NCBI GenBank assembly: GCA_027922465.2
Contig: BQMF02000224.1
Span: 496,001 to 560,000 of the forward strand
Origin: Turritopsis dohrnii
Lineage: Eukaryota > Cnidaria > Hydrozoa > Anthoathecata > Oceaniidae
Reading direction: 5' to 3'
DNA length: 64,000 nucleotides
The notes below the pieces were generated by a model. It was given only the letters and a program-made list of their open reading frames with translations. It was not told the origin of the DNA and searched no databases. The position numbers and the translations under genes were made by a program. Below, piece after piece: positions 27,246 through 39,140 of the stretch (positions within the stretch are counted from its first letter, which is position 1; every line of letters begins with the position of its first letter).

Positions 27246-27743
27246 TCTATATATTAATAGCCGATTCTCCGTCTGTCTGTTTGTTTGTTTGTAAGTCACG
27301 CAAAATTGTAGATGTGAACTGCGAAAGAAATCGGGGAGTCAGCAATGTAAGATCGCACATAAATTATTTCTCTTCTCTTGTGCGCGACGTCAGTGTGAAA
27401 CCATTGTATTGAGACCCTAATCGAATGCGACGTTTAGGGAAAATTATCTCGATAACCAATAGGGATAACTGACGTTTTTTGGGGTCCGCGATACAGGCGA
27501 TGGGGTGATGAAAAATTTGGGTCTAATTTTTTGGGGGAGGGGTCTGTGACGTCATCAAAATCTTTGAACAATGATATCTCTGTAACGGTTGATCGTAGCG
27601 GAACGATCCCATACATTTGTTTGATCAGTTTTTCGAGCTCTACAACATGGGAACACTTTCGGTTGCCAATTCCTTAATTTTATTTTTCGTGAAGTCAACG
27701 CATGCTGAGCATGGGCGACGAACGACGCCGCCTTGGCGGCTAG
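27246..27743 (+). mobile_element. Non-autonomous Helitron, family B copy 2, directly abutting copy 1
   Basis: It begins TCTATATATTAATAGCCG at the base after the CTAG of copy 1 and ends with the same hairpin and CTAG at 27743, followed by T. It is very similar to copy 1 throughout, apart from small indels, so the two are recent relatives arranged head to tail. Confidence 0.75.
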
Positions 27744-28661
27744 TCTTTATATAATGAGATATGTACCTCACATTAATATGTTCATGTTCAGTAGTGCGGA
27801 GCACACTATATAGCCTGATTTCAAGTAAGGGACTCACGAATACTGTCATTCGGAATAAAGAGATCATGAAATTTTAATAGCTGAAATTTTAATATGAAAG
27901 ACCGACAAATTTTGAACAATGCGTCATCACCTGAAACAAACAAACTTCTAAAACGCCTTTATTTGAAAAACGAGCGTTCATCTATAACGACTCGACGACT
28001 TGACAAACGAGATTTTGGCGCTGAATCAACTTCATAAAAAACATTATATACAGAAACGTATTCAGGGTCAGTTAAAAGTAGTAGAGGAATCCAACGTTCT
28101 CATATTTCTTTTCAGTTTTAAATATCGATCAGGTTACTTGCACGTTTTTGTGTTCTACCGTAAATGACTAAACTCCACAAATTTTGACTGACTCCACCTA
28201 CGCCTCTGCTATAGCATCATGCATAATATATTCATAGCGTACCGTACGAACTTGCATTATGATGGAGTTTTAAAAGAAGTCTTTCTTGTCAACAAAAAAT
28301 CGAGTAATTTTGACTTTCCTTGTTCGAGTTTGAATTTAAAAGATCTTTGTTTCTTTTAAAAAATGATTGAACAATTTTTACGAAAACGTTTTCGTTAAAA
28401 GTTACATTCCCTAAGGCACCATAAAAACTAAATTAACATGTCGACAAGGGATTTTCATTGTGAGCATGTAACACGTGGCTGTTTGATTTTTCACACTTTT
28501 TGTGCACAAAAGATGAATTGTTTTCATGTTATTGTTTAAAACTACTGCACACGCGGGAAATATTATCTAATCCCAGTGTTAGACTGGGTAATTATGATCA
28601 CATTTGGAAAAATAAACGAGATCTCTGTGACCTGTTTTTTTGAGTGCGTTTACATGAAGAC

Positions 28662-28720
28662 GAATATCCACTTCGGATATTCCACTCCGGTCCGCGAATA
28701 ATTATCCGAAGTGGATATTC
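28662..28720. repeat. Palindrome with 18-bp perfect arms
   Basis: GAATATCCACTTCGGATA (28662-28679) and its exact complement (28703-28720) flank a 23-bp loop. GAGTGCGTTTACATGAAGA-like sequence just upstream resembles GAGTGCGTTTTTACACGAG near 28869, so this may be part of a MITE of about 250 bp. Confidence 0.65.
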
Positions 28721-28977
28721 GCGTTGAGAGCCGAAGTCAAACCGGTTTGAAATTTTAAGCTGTTTGAAATCGGCATTCTGTTTACATGAGAAATTTCGAT
28801 ACGGTCTTGGCAAGTTTTGCCAAGTAAAAATCGAAACAATAGATTCACTAGTTTCTAGCTCTCTCTACGAGTGCGTTTTTACACGAGAGCTATACTGAAC
28901 TCACACTGGTTTGAGATTTAATTGACACGCGCTTGCTTGTTAACACATTTTATGATAAAACAATGAAATGTGAAAAC

Positions 28978-29165
28978 TTTTACACCTCCTCCTCCCCATA
29001 CTACTCCGGCTGAAACGGTAATTAGCCTGCGATTTAGAGCCTGCGAGTCCCCACTTAAAGTCAATAGAAATTCTAATGAACGAACGCAGCCTTTTGAATT
29101 TTTGAAGCTTTTACTTACAACACATAGATGTGTTTTCGTGTCAATAAAGCTCAGTTCAGACCTTC
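28978..29165 (+). repeat. Dispersed repeat, copy 1 (second copy at 39004-39140)
   Basis: Both copies have a CTCCTCC/ACTACT-rich start, then AATTAGYCTGCGATTTAGAG, CTGCGRG, TTCTAATGAASGAACGCAGCC and AAGCTTTT in the same order. Copy 1 encodes no recognisable protein; the small ORF here is chance. Confidence 0.7.
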
Positions 29166-29242
29166 TTATTACCTTCTACGTTTATTAACCATCTACACTG
29201 TCTTTGTACATTAAGGCTAATCCTACCTTTAAAGTAGCAGTT

Positions 29243-29565
29243 TCATTCTATTACAAATTTAGCCCTAAAAATGCCAATATTACTAGGGAACCGATAGGAT
29301 TTTTTTTTAAATTTGACAGGTGCCTGTTTACATTGCTGTGTACACAGATTGTGAAAAGAAAGACAATCTGAGGATACCACTTGCAGACTTTGCCTGTATT
29401 TCTCAGAAAATGGCTCTTGAGTGTAAATAAGCTTGATGTAGGCTTGATAAAATATTGAATTGAAAGTGGATTTAAGCAACAGTGAATTTACATTGGTTAA
29501 CAATGTATCAATATTGTTTATGTCATGTTCGATACTAAAAGCACTTCTGAAGCGTTGAAGCAACT
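29243..29565 (-). CDS. Possible exon, unknown protein
   Basis: An open frame of about 106 codons on the minus strand begins right after an acceptor-like TTTGTCTGTAACAG and reads LLQRFRSAFSIEHDINNIDT and so on to a stop at 29243. Composition looks protein-like, but no upstream exon, donor or family was recognised. It could equally be a transposon remnant. Confidence 0.25.
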
Positions 29566-29830
29566 GTTACAGACAAAACACAAATCTGATACTTTTACTT
29601 CGTACAAAGCAGGAAGATCTGAACACCATTTCTCAACAGAGACATTCAACTAAAACTTATTAGTGCACGATGAAATTGCATGTACAAGATGAGATGGTAA
29701 AAATTGAGTGATAGCACTAGTAAAAGTTTTTGAAAAATAACTGACAGATTAAGGTATCGCTTTAAGTGCTTCCTGTAATTTCAGCTCTTGTTTGTCTTGT
29801 GGTTTGTTGTTTGCGGTTTGTTGTTTCACA

Positions 29831-30458
29831 TCAAAATAACGCCGCTAATCTGTCTTTTTTGTTTATCTCGTCGATGTATCTGAAAAAGAAGTATTTAAAA
29901 TAAAAGTGATATAAAAACTGAAATAAAGATGAATTCTTGTAACCAGAGGTATGTAAAATCATATATAATCATACATATCATATATAATCATACATATCTC
30001 TGTTGTAATAGTATATTAAACTACTGGCTACTTTCCAAAATAAATTTCACCTGAGGTCATAAATATTATGCTCGTGTAATATGATATTTTGTCATGTTTG
30101 ATCTTAGATTACAAATATGAACATACTTGGACATGTGTGAGCTTTGCAAACGGTTCAAGTTTTTCGAAGCGTCTATATTCTCATATTTTGTTGGTAGCAT
30201 TTGCCTTAATGTCGACCATTCTTTGCATCTTGCATTTGGAACGACTATCGAGAATTCCTTTTCTTCTAGGTGCCTTGAATAATGTTTTACTGGTGGAACA
30301 ATTGGAAGCCTCCAATCTGACTGAAGTCTTTTATCATAATTAAGACGAGGTAATTTACCAACAGGTACAGGCTTGGTAACTCGTGGGTCAGAGTGTGATA
30401 AGGCGTTGCGTTTCCATTCAAATTTGTATTCGGATTTTTTTTTATCCACTTTAAGCAT
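29831..30458 (-). CDS. Small two-exon gene, 126 aa, unknown function
   Basis: Exon 1 is 30458-30127 and exon 2 is 29879-29831. The ATG at 30458 has an in-frame stop 18 bases upstream. The donor CCAA|GTATGT and the acceptor CTTCTTTTTCAG are good and in phase, and the second exon adds YIDEINKKDRLAALF before TGA. The product is basic and proline-containing (DPRVTKPVPVGKLPRLNYDK, then DWRLPIVPPVKHYSRHLEEK) with no signal peptide, membrane segment or known domain. The unspliced frame would end in an unrelated tail. I do not recognise the family. Confidence 0.62.
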
Positions 30459-31375
30459 CCTTTCGAATCGTTTTCATAGAGTATAAAATCGTTTTAACCA
30501 TCCAACAAAAATTATGATATAAATATACATTGTGCAATTGTATATCAAAATTAATTAAAATACTAAAGTGTGGTTTTCACGTGGTGAAATTACTTACAAA
30601 TTTATGCGTTGATTTATTCATTTATTTATTTATATAAAACAAATCACATGTCTATGACTGGAACAAACAGTCTTCAATCATTTCTCCACCACGCCCTGTA
30701 TCGCTAGATAGGATCATCAGAAGGTCGCACATTTTGGAGGGGAAAGTGTGTATAGATAGTGAAGTGAATTCTGGGTCGGACTTTGGGCTATATTTTAAAT
30801 TTTTAACAAGTACAGCAGCCAACATAGAATTAGAAAGCGAACAAAAATCAAATATTTGAAATAGCTGAATGGATTTTCAGGTTAGGGTTTGATAAAAAAA
30901 GTAAAGTGTAGACCAGGTTTTATTGAAACTTGTAAAATGAAATTCCAATGAGCCTGTAGGGACGAGAATTTTAGTTTAAAGAATATGCAATGGCTATAGC
31001 CATTAGTTTAGTAATTTAAGTTGCAATAATGAAATTATGATAATAGAAATAAAATCAAGCTTCACTGTTGGAGACAATCATGCTGTTGTATGACGCTCTA
31101 TCGTGTTGACGCGGTTGCCTAGTAACACACGATTGTGAATCCTCTTTTTTTCTGTTTTTTACACTTGTCGAAACTCAGTGTTTGTATTTTCCGAACACTT
31201 CTCAAAACAAAATTTATTCTTATAAAAAAACAGTACAGGTATGAAGTATGTTAGCATACATATACATGAAAGATGCAATCGCACTAGTAACAAATATAAG
31301 AGATCACATCTAGGCCAAAAACGTGTCTTAAGATAACCTAATCAGTAGGTAAGCATACATACTATCATCTAAGAA
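30459..31375. other. Upstream region of the small gene, no further gene seen
   Basis: AT-rich sequence with a TTTA microsatellite near 30618. It should contain the promoter of the minus-strand gene at 29831-30458, but no clear TATA element was identified. Confidence 0.4.
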
Positions 31376-31750
31376 GACTACACGATTTTTTTATAAGCAA
31401 CACGTTTATAAGCAACACTAGTAAATTTTCTCAAAAAGTTAAGCAACAGTACTATAAGGATCTTACATAAATTAGCAACATGAAATTTTGAAATAATGCA
31501 GCACTAGCATAGCTACAGCACATTTCTTAAAATTGCCACACTAGGTGGTTACACTAGGTTGCAGTACTGTGTCCTACACTTTATACTTAAATACTTAAGC
31601 TTACACAAAGGTATTCAAGACTGGAAATTCATATTTTTTCAATTAATTCTTAGCAACAAATTAAGCAACAATGCTACTAAAAAAAGGTCATTTTTTAAGC
31701 AACATTACTACAACGTCTGACCTTGGTTGCTTATAAAAAACACGTGTACT
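31376..31750. mobile_element. TIR element (MITE) rich in AAGCAACA repeats
   Basis: Ends ACTACACGATTTTTTTATAA and, inverted, AGTACACGTGTTTTTTATAA match with few mismatches and both continue into GCAAC. Inside, AAGCAACA or TAGCAACA recurs about eight times. No ORF and no clear target duplication. Confidence 0.55.
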
Positions 31751-34740
31751 GCATACATGTTCTCTAACACCAAATTAAATTTAGGCTCAAGTTTTTAATA
31801 AACACAAGTCTCTTGAGAATTGCATTTGCATATACGAAGATATGTTTCAGCTTTTGTGTTTTCATGGTGTTTGTGAATATAAAGATGATGAATAGGATTA
31901 GATATTTCTCCAACCATCTAGTTGTTTATTTCATGATGCATCCGTGTGCATGAAATCTTTGTACTTTGAATTGCTCAAAGTATTTTTTGCTCCATAAGCT
32001 GTTATAGCTGGCAGTGACGAACTTCCTGGGGAGCACTGGTTATATTTAGGCTATTCAAAATACGTGATAGATTGGCACTCCTTCAGTTCCCTCGAAACTT
32101 CATACAAGCAAATAACAGCAGGCATTTCAACAGAAGATGCTTTTAAACAAATGATTCAAACGTCAATATAAGGACCGTCTTAATCCTATTGTCGACTGCT
32201 GTTCTTTTGTTTTTATTAACGCGGTAGCATTCCTGCGGTATAATATCTGCTTGCCGACAAAACAATCTTGGCAACCACAATTGCGATTCCCTTTGAAAAC
32301 AAGCTGATAATTCTTGTTTAAGCTAGATACGAGTAATTTGTTATGATATTCTCCTAGTTTAACGCGAAAGTTTTGATATTTTTTTAATGTAATTATCAAC
32401 GTAATATGTGACACGAATATCACAATGCAATATCCGATATCCAAAAATACCTTTGAAATGCAATTCATTTGTCCTTGTTAATAGTACGCCTCTTAACTTC
32501 ACGTCAACTTATTGGAGGTGCCTGAATCCTGGAAATGACTTTGGACAAGTGAGTTCTAGTTGTTTATGATTTGATTTTAAAAAAAGGCGTTTCCTCAGCA
32601 GAAATATGACATCCTTAGAATTGCACTTAGCCGTTTCTTAATAGTTTATACGTAGTTAATATATTTGATCTAACAATTCCCTGTCCTAGTTTCGCTTTCT
32701 AGCAGTGTGAGAATTCAGTTCAAAAGCACACCAGTATAGTATTTAGAACGTGGTTACTCAACAACATTTTCAGTTATATCGTTATATCCGGCTTATTGTC
32801 GGCTTGCTTCTTTCCTACGATTATGTAAACAACAAAATATTTGATTTACGCAAAGCACGAAACAGCCTAGAGTTTTTTCACTTTGAGGAGTCACGCCGTA
32901 ACCATGCAAACATCACGTGAATCTGTGATGTAATTGATCAGGTCGATGTTTTTAATTAGCAGTCAATATAACGACTCGCTGTAAATTTCTCATCTCTTCA
33001 TTTACCTTCCCACGGTTAATTTCGAGTGTAACTTCAGAAATATAATCTTCAGCAACTACAATGCGGCTGTAATATTGCTAAGCAAATAAACATGTTTTGC
33101 TGAAATATGACTCTACTTGATACCTGATCCATTTCCTATCTATCATAAAATCAGCTGATATTTTTTTCCATACATTGCAATGACATGCAAGGCCTTGCAA
33201 ATATCAAAGGTTTAGAATATTGGAGAATTTTCAATGAGCAGAAATTTATGGAGAAAGTATCATAAACTAGACAAGGCAAACGATTGGTGCTTCTGATAAT
33301 AACTAATAATAAACAATTTTCGAGATTGAACCACAAAGAATTTATTCATATTGCACAACTAGTAAAAGTTACTGAAAATCCCTAAACTAAGATAACTATA
33401 AGTTATCGTCGTTCATAATCACAAAAAAAAAACCTCTGAAGTTGAACCTCAAAGTTTTCTAATTCCTTGTTAATTTTTTTAAGCTTTCGATCCGCTTAAA
33501 ACATTGAAACTTAGCTGTCTTCTCACGGGGATCTATTTTTAGGTGGATATAGTGAAATCGATGAGTACAAATTGCATAATATGTTTTGATATGAAAAAAG
33601 ATACAAATTTATTTTTATATGAATTCACAACTCTACCAATATAACTTAAAGGTTAAGAAATGGTCCTTCACACTTTCCGATGTCATCTTAACGTTATCTT
33701 AAAGCGAGCATACCACACAATACACCAATTTTCTGATATTGCTTTTGAAACCGATTATGAACAGTGTGTCCAACATCATCAAATCCGTTCACGGCCCACG
33801 TTGGACAAAGTTGGACCTCTACAGAAGTAAATTAAAGGAGTTCCAAATTCGATCGAAAAAATAATCAATATTTACCCACGTTGCAAATACTGAGTTCAAA
33901 TTATACAAATGTTTCTCCTGGACTGGCTTACCAACCGTTATTTTATGATTTCCTGCTATATGAGTCATCATTGTATTTCACATCAGTACTCTACAAAACT
34001 TTTGTTCAATTTTATTAACTTTGGGTCCGTTTAATCATAAATGTTTGAAACTTTGTCCCTACTTATTCTTCTTTATTTAAAAGAAACCTTCTTAAAGAAG
34101 ACCTTTAAAGTAAATTCCACTCGAATGTCAAAGTTTGATCAGAGAGATCGTCACGGAAGCAAATATATTTTGTTCAAGTAAATTCGCAAAAATGTTTTTT
34201 CATAAAAAACTTTCCTTGATCCTTGAATCTTGACATTTGTTTAAATATTTATTTATTGTGTGGTTTTTACATTTTTTTTACTTTTGATCATGAGAAACGT
34301 TTTTTTAGTACCTCCCTGATCTTATATAATTTCAGATCACATGCAGAAATTTTTAAGATTTGACGTCAAATTAATCCTGTCATCAAAAAAATTATTTTAA
34401 TGCTGTGTTGCGGCAAAACATTTCATCATGTGAGCTTTCCGAGTATTTAGAAGCATTTCTCTTTGTATAAAAGCTATTCTTCGCTCATCCGATTGTGAAA
34501 TCTGCTTGTCGTTTCCATAGAGTTTGTTGAATAATGGTTAATTATTAATAGTTCTTGAAATAGGTTCTCTGCGGTGGAGGGAACTATGTAAAATTACTGA
34601 GCTACGATTAGTAAAATTTGATCTCCATCCTTCTATTCAGCAAAATTACTGGCAGAACTTGAACAAAAGATTGTGCAAAATGATTAGCCAATAAGCTTTT
34701 CGACTTTGTCAGGCAAATGTTTCCTCCACAGGCAACCACT
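31751..34740. other. About 3 kb without a supported gene
   Basis: The only ORF of note is 32163-32468 on the minus strand (101 aa), with a hydrophobic stretch GYCIVIFVSHITLIITL that could span a membrane, followed by CGCQDCF. It has no clear splice sites or family, so it is not called. The rest is AT-rich. Confidence 0.35.
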
Positions 34741-34745
34741 AACTG

Positions 34746-34753
34746 TATAAATA
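34746..34753 (+). promoter_or_regulatory. TATA box candidate for the decarboxylase gene
   Basis: TATAAATA lies 138 bases upstream of the ATG at 34884 and would place transcription start near 34775, leaving a 5' leader of about 110 bases. A chance match is possible in AT-rich DNA. Confidence 0.45.
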
Positions 34754-34883
34754 GAGCTGCATTTACACAGTTCTTCGTTAAACCAAGTTCACTCATAACT
34801 TGTGTGTTTATTGTAAGGAATGAACAGAAGCTTCTTCAAGCTTGCGTACTCAAACCAGTTCAACGAAAGAAAAATCTGTGAAA

Positions 34884-37255
34884 ATGTCGAATTTTGAAAA
34901 TACACAACAACAAGATTTTACCATGGAAATGTGGAATGGCGTCCCAGGAAAGGTTCGTATCATGAATGAATCTGGAAAGGAAAATGTTGTTATCAAGAGA
35001 ACTGGAACCCAAGATGTCAACAAACTGATTCGTAAACAAACTCAGAAACCACTGAAAAACATGACATACAAAGGTATGTGATTCATTATTTTCGTTATGC
35101 TGATTGTTGGATAGTTCAAGGGTCCTTCACATTTATATTTGTTTTGTTTAGATCTCTTCCCATACGCACAAGATGAGAAAGTAACTGAAGAATTGATTGT
35201 GAAAATCGTTTCCAAGCTTTGCGATTTCATTAAAGCGTCGAACGATAGAAAAAGCCCAGTTATAAACTATGTATCACCTGCTGAACTGCAAAACGAGATT
35301 GATTTCACCTTAACGAACGATGGGGCTAATTTGCAAGAAATCGTCAATCTGACTGATAAAATTTTGAAGTATTCAGTCAAAACTGGCCACCCAAGATTTT
35401 ACAATCAACTTTTTTCTGGATTGGACATGACCTGCTTGATGGGTCAATGGATTAGCACAACTACAAATACACTCATGTAAGTCACTCATTTAAAGTTTTC
35501 GCCCCTGAAAAAAACGATTCAACACTTTTTTTATGTTTCATTTTTCTCTTCATTACTTTCATTTCCATAATGCTTCAATTCTTGATCAGCTTTCATTATG
35601 TTCAATTATGTTTATCATTAATAATTAAGCTTTCTCACGTGCCAAGAACGTGATCTTAAAATTTTCCACAACATTCGAAAAATGTTGAAAAATTCATGGT
35701 TATATCAGTTCTAATCAAAAACTTGGTCGGGCGACTTCCGGTCATATAAATCTACAAATATTCCATGCAATTCCATTTACACTTAATATCCTTTATCTCC
35801 GTAGGTTTACCTATGAGGTCGGTCCTGTCTACATTATGATGGAGAAATATGTTCTCGATAAAATGAGAGAATGTATTGGATTTCATGATGGAGATGGCCA
35901 AATCTTTCCAGGTGGTTCTATTTCGAACATGCAAGCTATGAGCATTGCCCGTTTCAAGTAAGTAATCAGCTACTTCGATACTGTCACCACATGTAAGAAG
36001 TTGATTTGGGTTCTGTACGGTTGAGTGTTGTTATCTTTAGGTACTTCCCGGACTTAAAAGAGGAAGGTTTGCAGGGTGGTCCAAAACTTGTGGCGTTTGT
36101 ATCAGAACAAGCTCATTACTCCACCAATAAAGCAGCTGCTACGCTCGGAATTGGAACAAAAAATCTGAAAAAAATCGCCACCGATGCACAGTAAGTTTAT
36201 TTATTCATTTGTTTATGTGTTACTCATTCATTCATTAATTCAACAACAAACGTCGCATAAATCTTTGATGCCGTGGCCATTTCAAATACGTAAAGAGTTA
36301 CCTTATTTTTATTTTCAGTGGCAAGATGCTTGTATCTGATTTAATCGATAAAATCGAAGAAGCACTTGCACGTGGAGAGAAGCCATTTTATGTTTGTGCC
36401 ACAGCCGGTACTACGGTTGTGGGTGCATTCGATCCCATCAATGATATTGCTGACGTATGTGAAAAATACGACATGTGGTTGCATGTGGATGGCGCATGGG
36501 GTGGCGCATCTTTGCTATCAAGAAAATATAAACATCTGCTGGCAGGTGTTGAACGGTACGCCCAAACAATTCAATATATTATTTTGCACCGTGAAACTTT
36601 CTCACGAAAATTATAATATAAAAACTTATTTTTGAATATTTTTAGCGCTGACTCCATGACGTGGAACCCACACAAACTGATGGGTTGCTTGTTCCAATGT
36701 TCCATGTTGTTTACAAAAGAGAAAAACATCTTGTCACGATGTAATCGTGAGAGTGTCACTGGTGCTTCCTATTTATTTCAAAAGGATAAAATCCTTTACG
36801 ATTGCCAGAAATGGGATCAAGGAGACAAAACCATCCAATGCGGTCGCAACGTTGATATATTGAAATTGTGGTTGATGTGGAAAGCCAAGGGTAATCGAGG
36901 CATGGAGGAGCAAATTGATCGAGCTTACGATAACTCTCGACATCTCGCTCAGAAAGTTCGCGAACGAGAAGGTTTTGAATTGCTCTGGGAACCGCAATGC
37001 ACCAATGTTTGTTTCCAATATGTCCCACCTCGAATCCGATCAATGCCACATGGTCCCGAACGCAAAGCCATTCAAAATGGTGTTGCTCCGATTATCAAGG
37101 AGCGCATGAGCAAAAAGGGAAGCATGATGATTGGCTATCAACCATTGCTTGATAAAGAAAATTTTTGGCGCATGACCGTTATTAATCCTGCTGTGACGTA
37201 TTCTGATATGGAATTTGTTGTCGATGAAATCGAACGTCTTGGCAAAGATTTGTAG
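34884..37255 (+). CDS. CSAD-like: PLP-dependent acidic amino acid decarboxylase (CSAD/GADL1/GAD group), complete, 6 exons
   Basis: Exons are 34884-35073, 35152-35476, 35805-35957, 36041-36190, 36319-36555 and 36646-37255, all GT-AG and in phase, giving 554 aa. Group II decarboxylase features are intact: [13 protein letters not shown] (about 145), [17 protein letters not shown] with His248, HVDGAWGG with Asp330 and Ala332, and NPHK with Lys362, which should bind pyridoxal phosphate. The end EIERLGKDL is typical. [13 protein letters not shown] and [10 protein letters not shown] look closer to cysteine sulfinate decarboxylase (CSAD)/GADL1 than to vertebrate GAD65/67, so the substrate could be cysteine sulfinate, aspartate or glutamate; this is unresolved. 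ATG 34884 is the first in the exon-1 frame; an extension of about 60 residues precedes the conserved core. A GACGTC-rich element starts 121 bases after the stop. Confidence 0.95.
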
Positions 37256-38554
37256 ATTTGCTATTTCATATTTTTGTAAATGTATTTGATAAAATGAAGT
37301 ATTATTTATTGTGAACTAATGAAAGAAATATTCTGTTGTTAAGTTTGTGTCATTTCTGTTTACCAAGTATATCTGTCCCAGCGGGCACAAAGACGTCGTA
37401 GAGACGTCGTAGAGACGTCTTTCCAAGACGTTCCTGAGAGGTCGCGAAATGGTCGCGAAGTGGGAATCTCAAAAGACGTCCCAATCACATCTTCACTGAG
37501 ACGTCTCGACGACATCCCAACGACATCGTAACGACGTCACAGGAGTATTAAATTTACTCGTTCATCTTCGTAAAGTCGTCGTAGAGACGTCCCAACTACA
37601 TCTTTACTGAGACGTCTCGACGACATCCCAATAACATCGTAACGACGTAGCAGGATTGTGAAATTTATTCCTTCGTCGTTGTAAAGTCGTCGTAGAGACG
37701 TCTTTCCAAGACATCCCAAAGACGTCGCTCAATGGTCGTGAAGTGGGATCCTCAGAAGACGTCCCAACCACATCTTCACTGAGACGTCTCGACGACAGGA
37801 TATCGCAACGATTTCAATCTCTGGCCGTAACGACATCGTAGAGACGTCCGATTAACAACCTCTTTTTCTGGGATCATAGGCCATCTATGTTGGGATCATC
37901 AAAACAACAAAACATACAAATTCCATAGATGTCTCCTTTTTAATTCTTTTTAAAAGTTTACAACGCAACAATTTACAGTTCAACATATACTAGCTAATTT
38001 GTCATGAAGTTATAAAATTTTGAATCACATGTATTCCCACATTTAAAACTCCCTTCGGCTAGCCTTTTTGAAATTCCGCCAACCTCATTATCGATCAGGA
38101 GATCTTTGAGCGTCAACGGAAGTTTTTTTATGTCATCTAAAGTGCTTTTCTGATGCTGGAATGCTGAAACTAAGTTCAACAAGAATGTATAAATATGCAT
38201 AAATATACCTGCCGAATGGATTCAGAAAACAGAAACTCACCGTTAATTTCATGAAACAAGGTGTTTTTCCATTTATACTTTGCCAGTTTACCTTTGACAA
38301 AACGCCATGTTTATTAATTCTTCTAAGTTTTATCTAAACGTCTTTTATCGAAACTTATGTTAACAGTATTAACCTTTTCTTACAAGAAAGTCTTTGCTTT
38401 TGAAACTTTCTATATCACACGTGAATTTTATAACCCGGAAGTTTCTCTTTGTCTTACGTATTTGTGATTGGTCTATTTTAAATTCTTTAAATCATGCAAC
38501 TGTAGTAAAACCTATTCGATGAATCTTTGTTGACTAATCGCTTTTGAAAATTTA

Positions 38555-38960
38555 TAATTCTTTCGAAGGTCGTAATTTAATCTGTATAGAGACGTTCCAA
38601 AAACGTCGTGAAAGCATCCCTCACACGACCAAGAAAAAGAATTGGTACGAATGTAAATTCCATATGGAGTATGTTGTTGTTACTCAAAGTTTACTGTTTA
38701 ATGACTGCCGAATGAAATTTGAAAATTTTCATCAGATTGCAATTTGATCGTAAAAGGATCCCAATGGCTCTACGACATCGCAAAATGATCCTAAATTAAT
38801 AATTCTTTCGAAGGTCGTTATTTAATCTGCATAAAGACGTCCCAAAAACGTCGCAAAATCATCCCTCACACGACCAAGAAAAAGAACTGGTACGAATAAA
38901 CAGAATTCGATACGAATATAAATTCTATATAAGCATGTTAGTATTACTCGATTTATTACG
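38555..38960 (+). repeat. Direct duplication inside the GACGTC element
   Basis: 38562-38680 and 38810-38935 share ATTCTTTCGAAGGTCGT, ATTTAATCTG, ATCCCTCACACGACCAAGAA and TGGTACGAAT in the same order. The stretch 38697-38770 (TGTTTAATGACTGC, AAATTTGAAAATTTT, GATCGTAAAAGGATCCCAAT) recurs at 39779-39850. The element was therefore duplicated or reinserted within itself. Confidence 0.7.
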
Positions 38961-39003
38961 GTAGCAGCGAAAGCGAATACCGTATTAAAACACCCGTGGA
39001 CTA

Positions 39004-39140
39004 CTACTACTACTACTACTACTACTCCTCCTCCGGCCGAAATGGCAATTAGTCTGCGATTTAGAGTCTGCGGGACTCTATCAAAAACGCAATGTAAATT
39101 CTAATGAAGGAACGCAGCCTTCGTAATTTGGAAGCTTTTT
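39004..39140 (+). repeat. Dispersed repeat, copy 2 (first copy at 28978-29165)
   Basis: It starts with an ACT/CTC microsatellite and then follows copy 1 (AATTAGTCTGCGATTTAGAG, GAACGCAGCC, AAGCTTTT). It lies within the insertion at 38958-39768. Confidence 0.7.

Larger units (their letters stand above)
25745..28025. mobile_element. Larger TIR element carrying nested insertions
   Basis: The left region (25745-25825 and 26387-26455) and the inverted right region (27942-28025) share GCGCCAAAATC-like ends and an AGTCGTTTTAGATGAAC-like segment next to CTCG and AGGGGTTTTAGA-like sequence. The left arm is split by the TA-flanked element at 25829-26385, and the tandem Helitrons sit between the arms. 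The exact ends and target duplication are not resolved. Confidence 0.5.

Noticed and set aside
30089..30343. Plus-strand ORF of 84 aa
   Set aside because: It is the shadow of the minus-strand two-exon gene, which has better splice and start evidence.
36773..37049. Minus-strand ORFs of 81 and 97 aa
   Set aside because: Shadows of the last exon of the decarboxylase gene.
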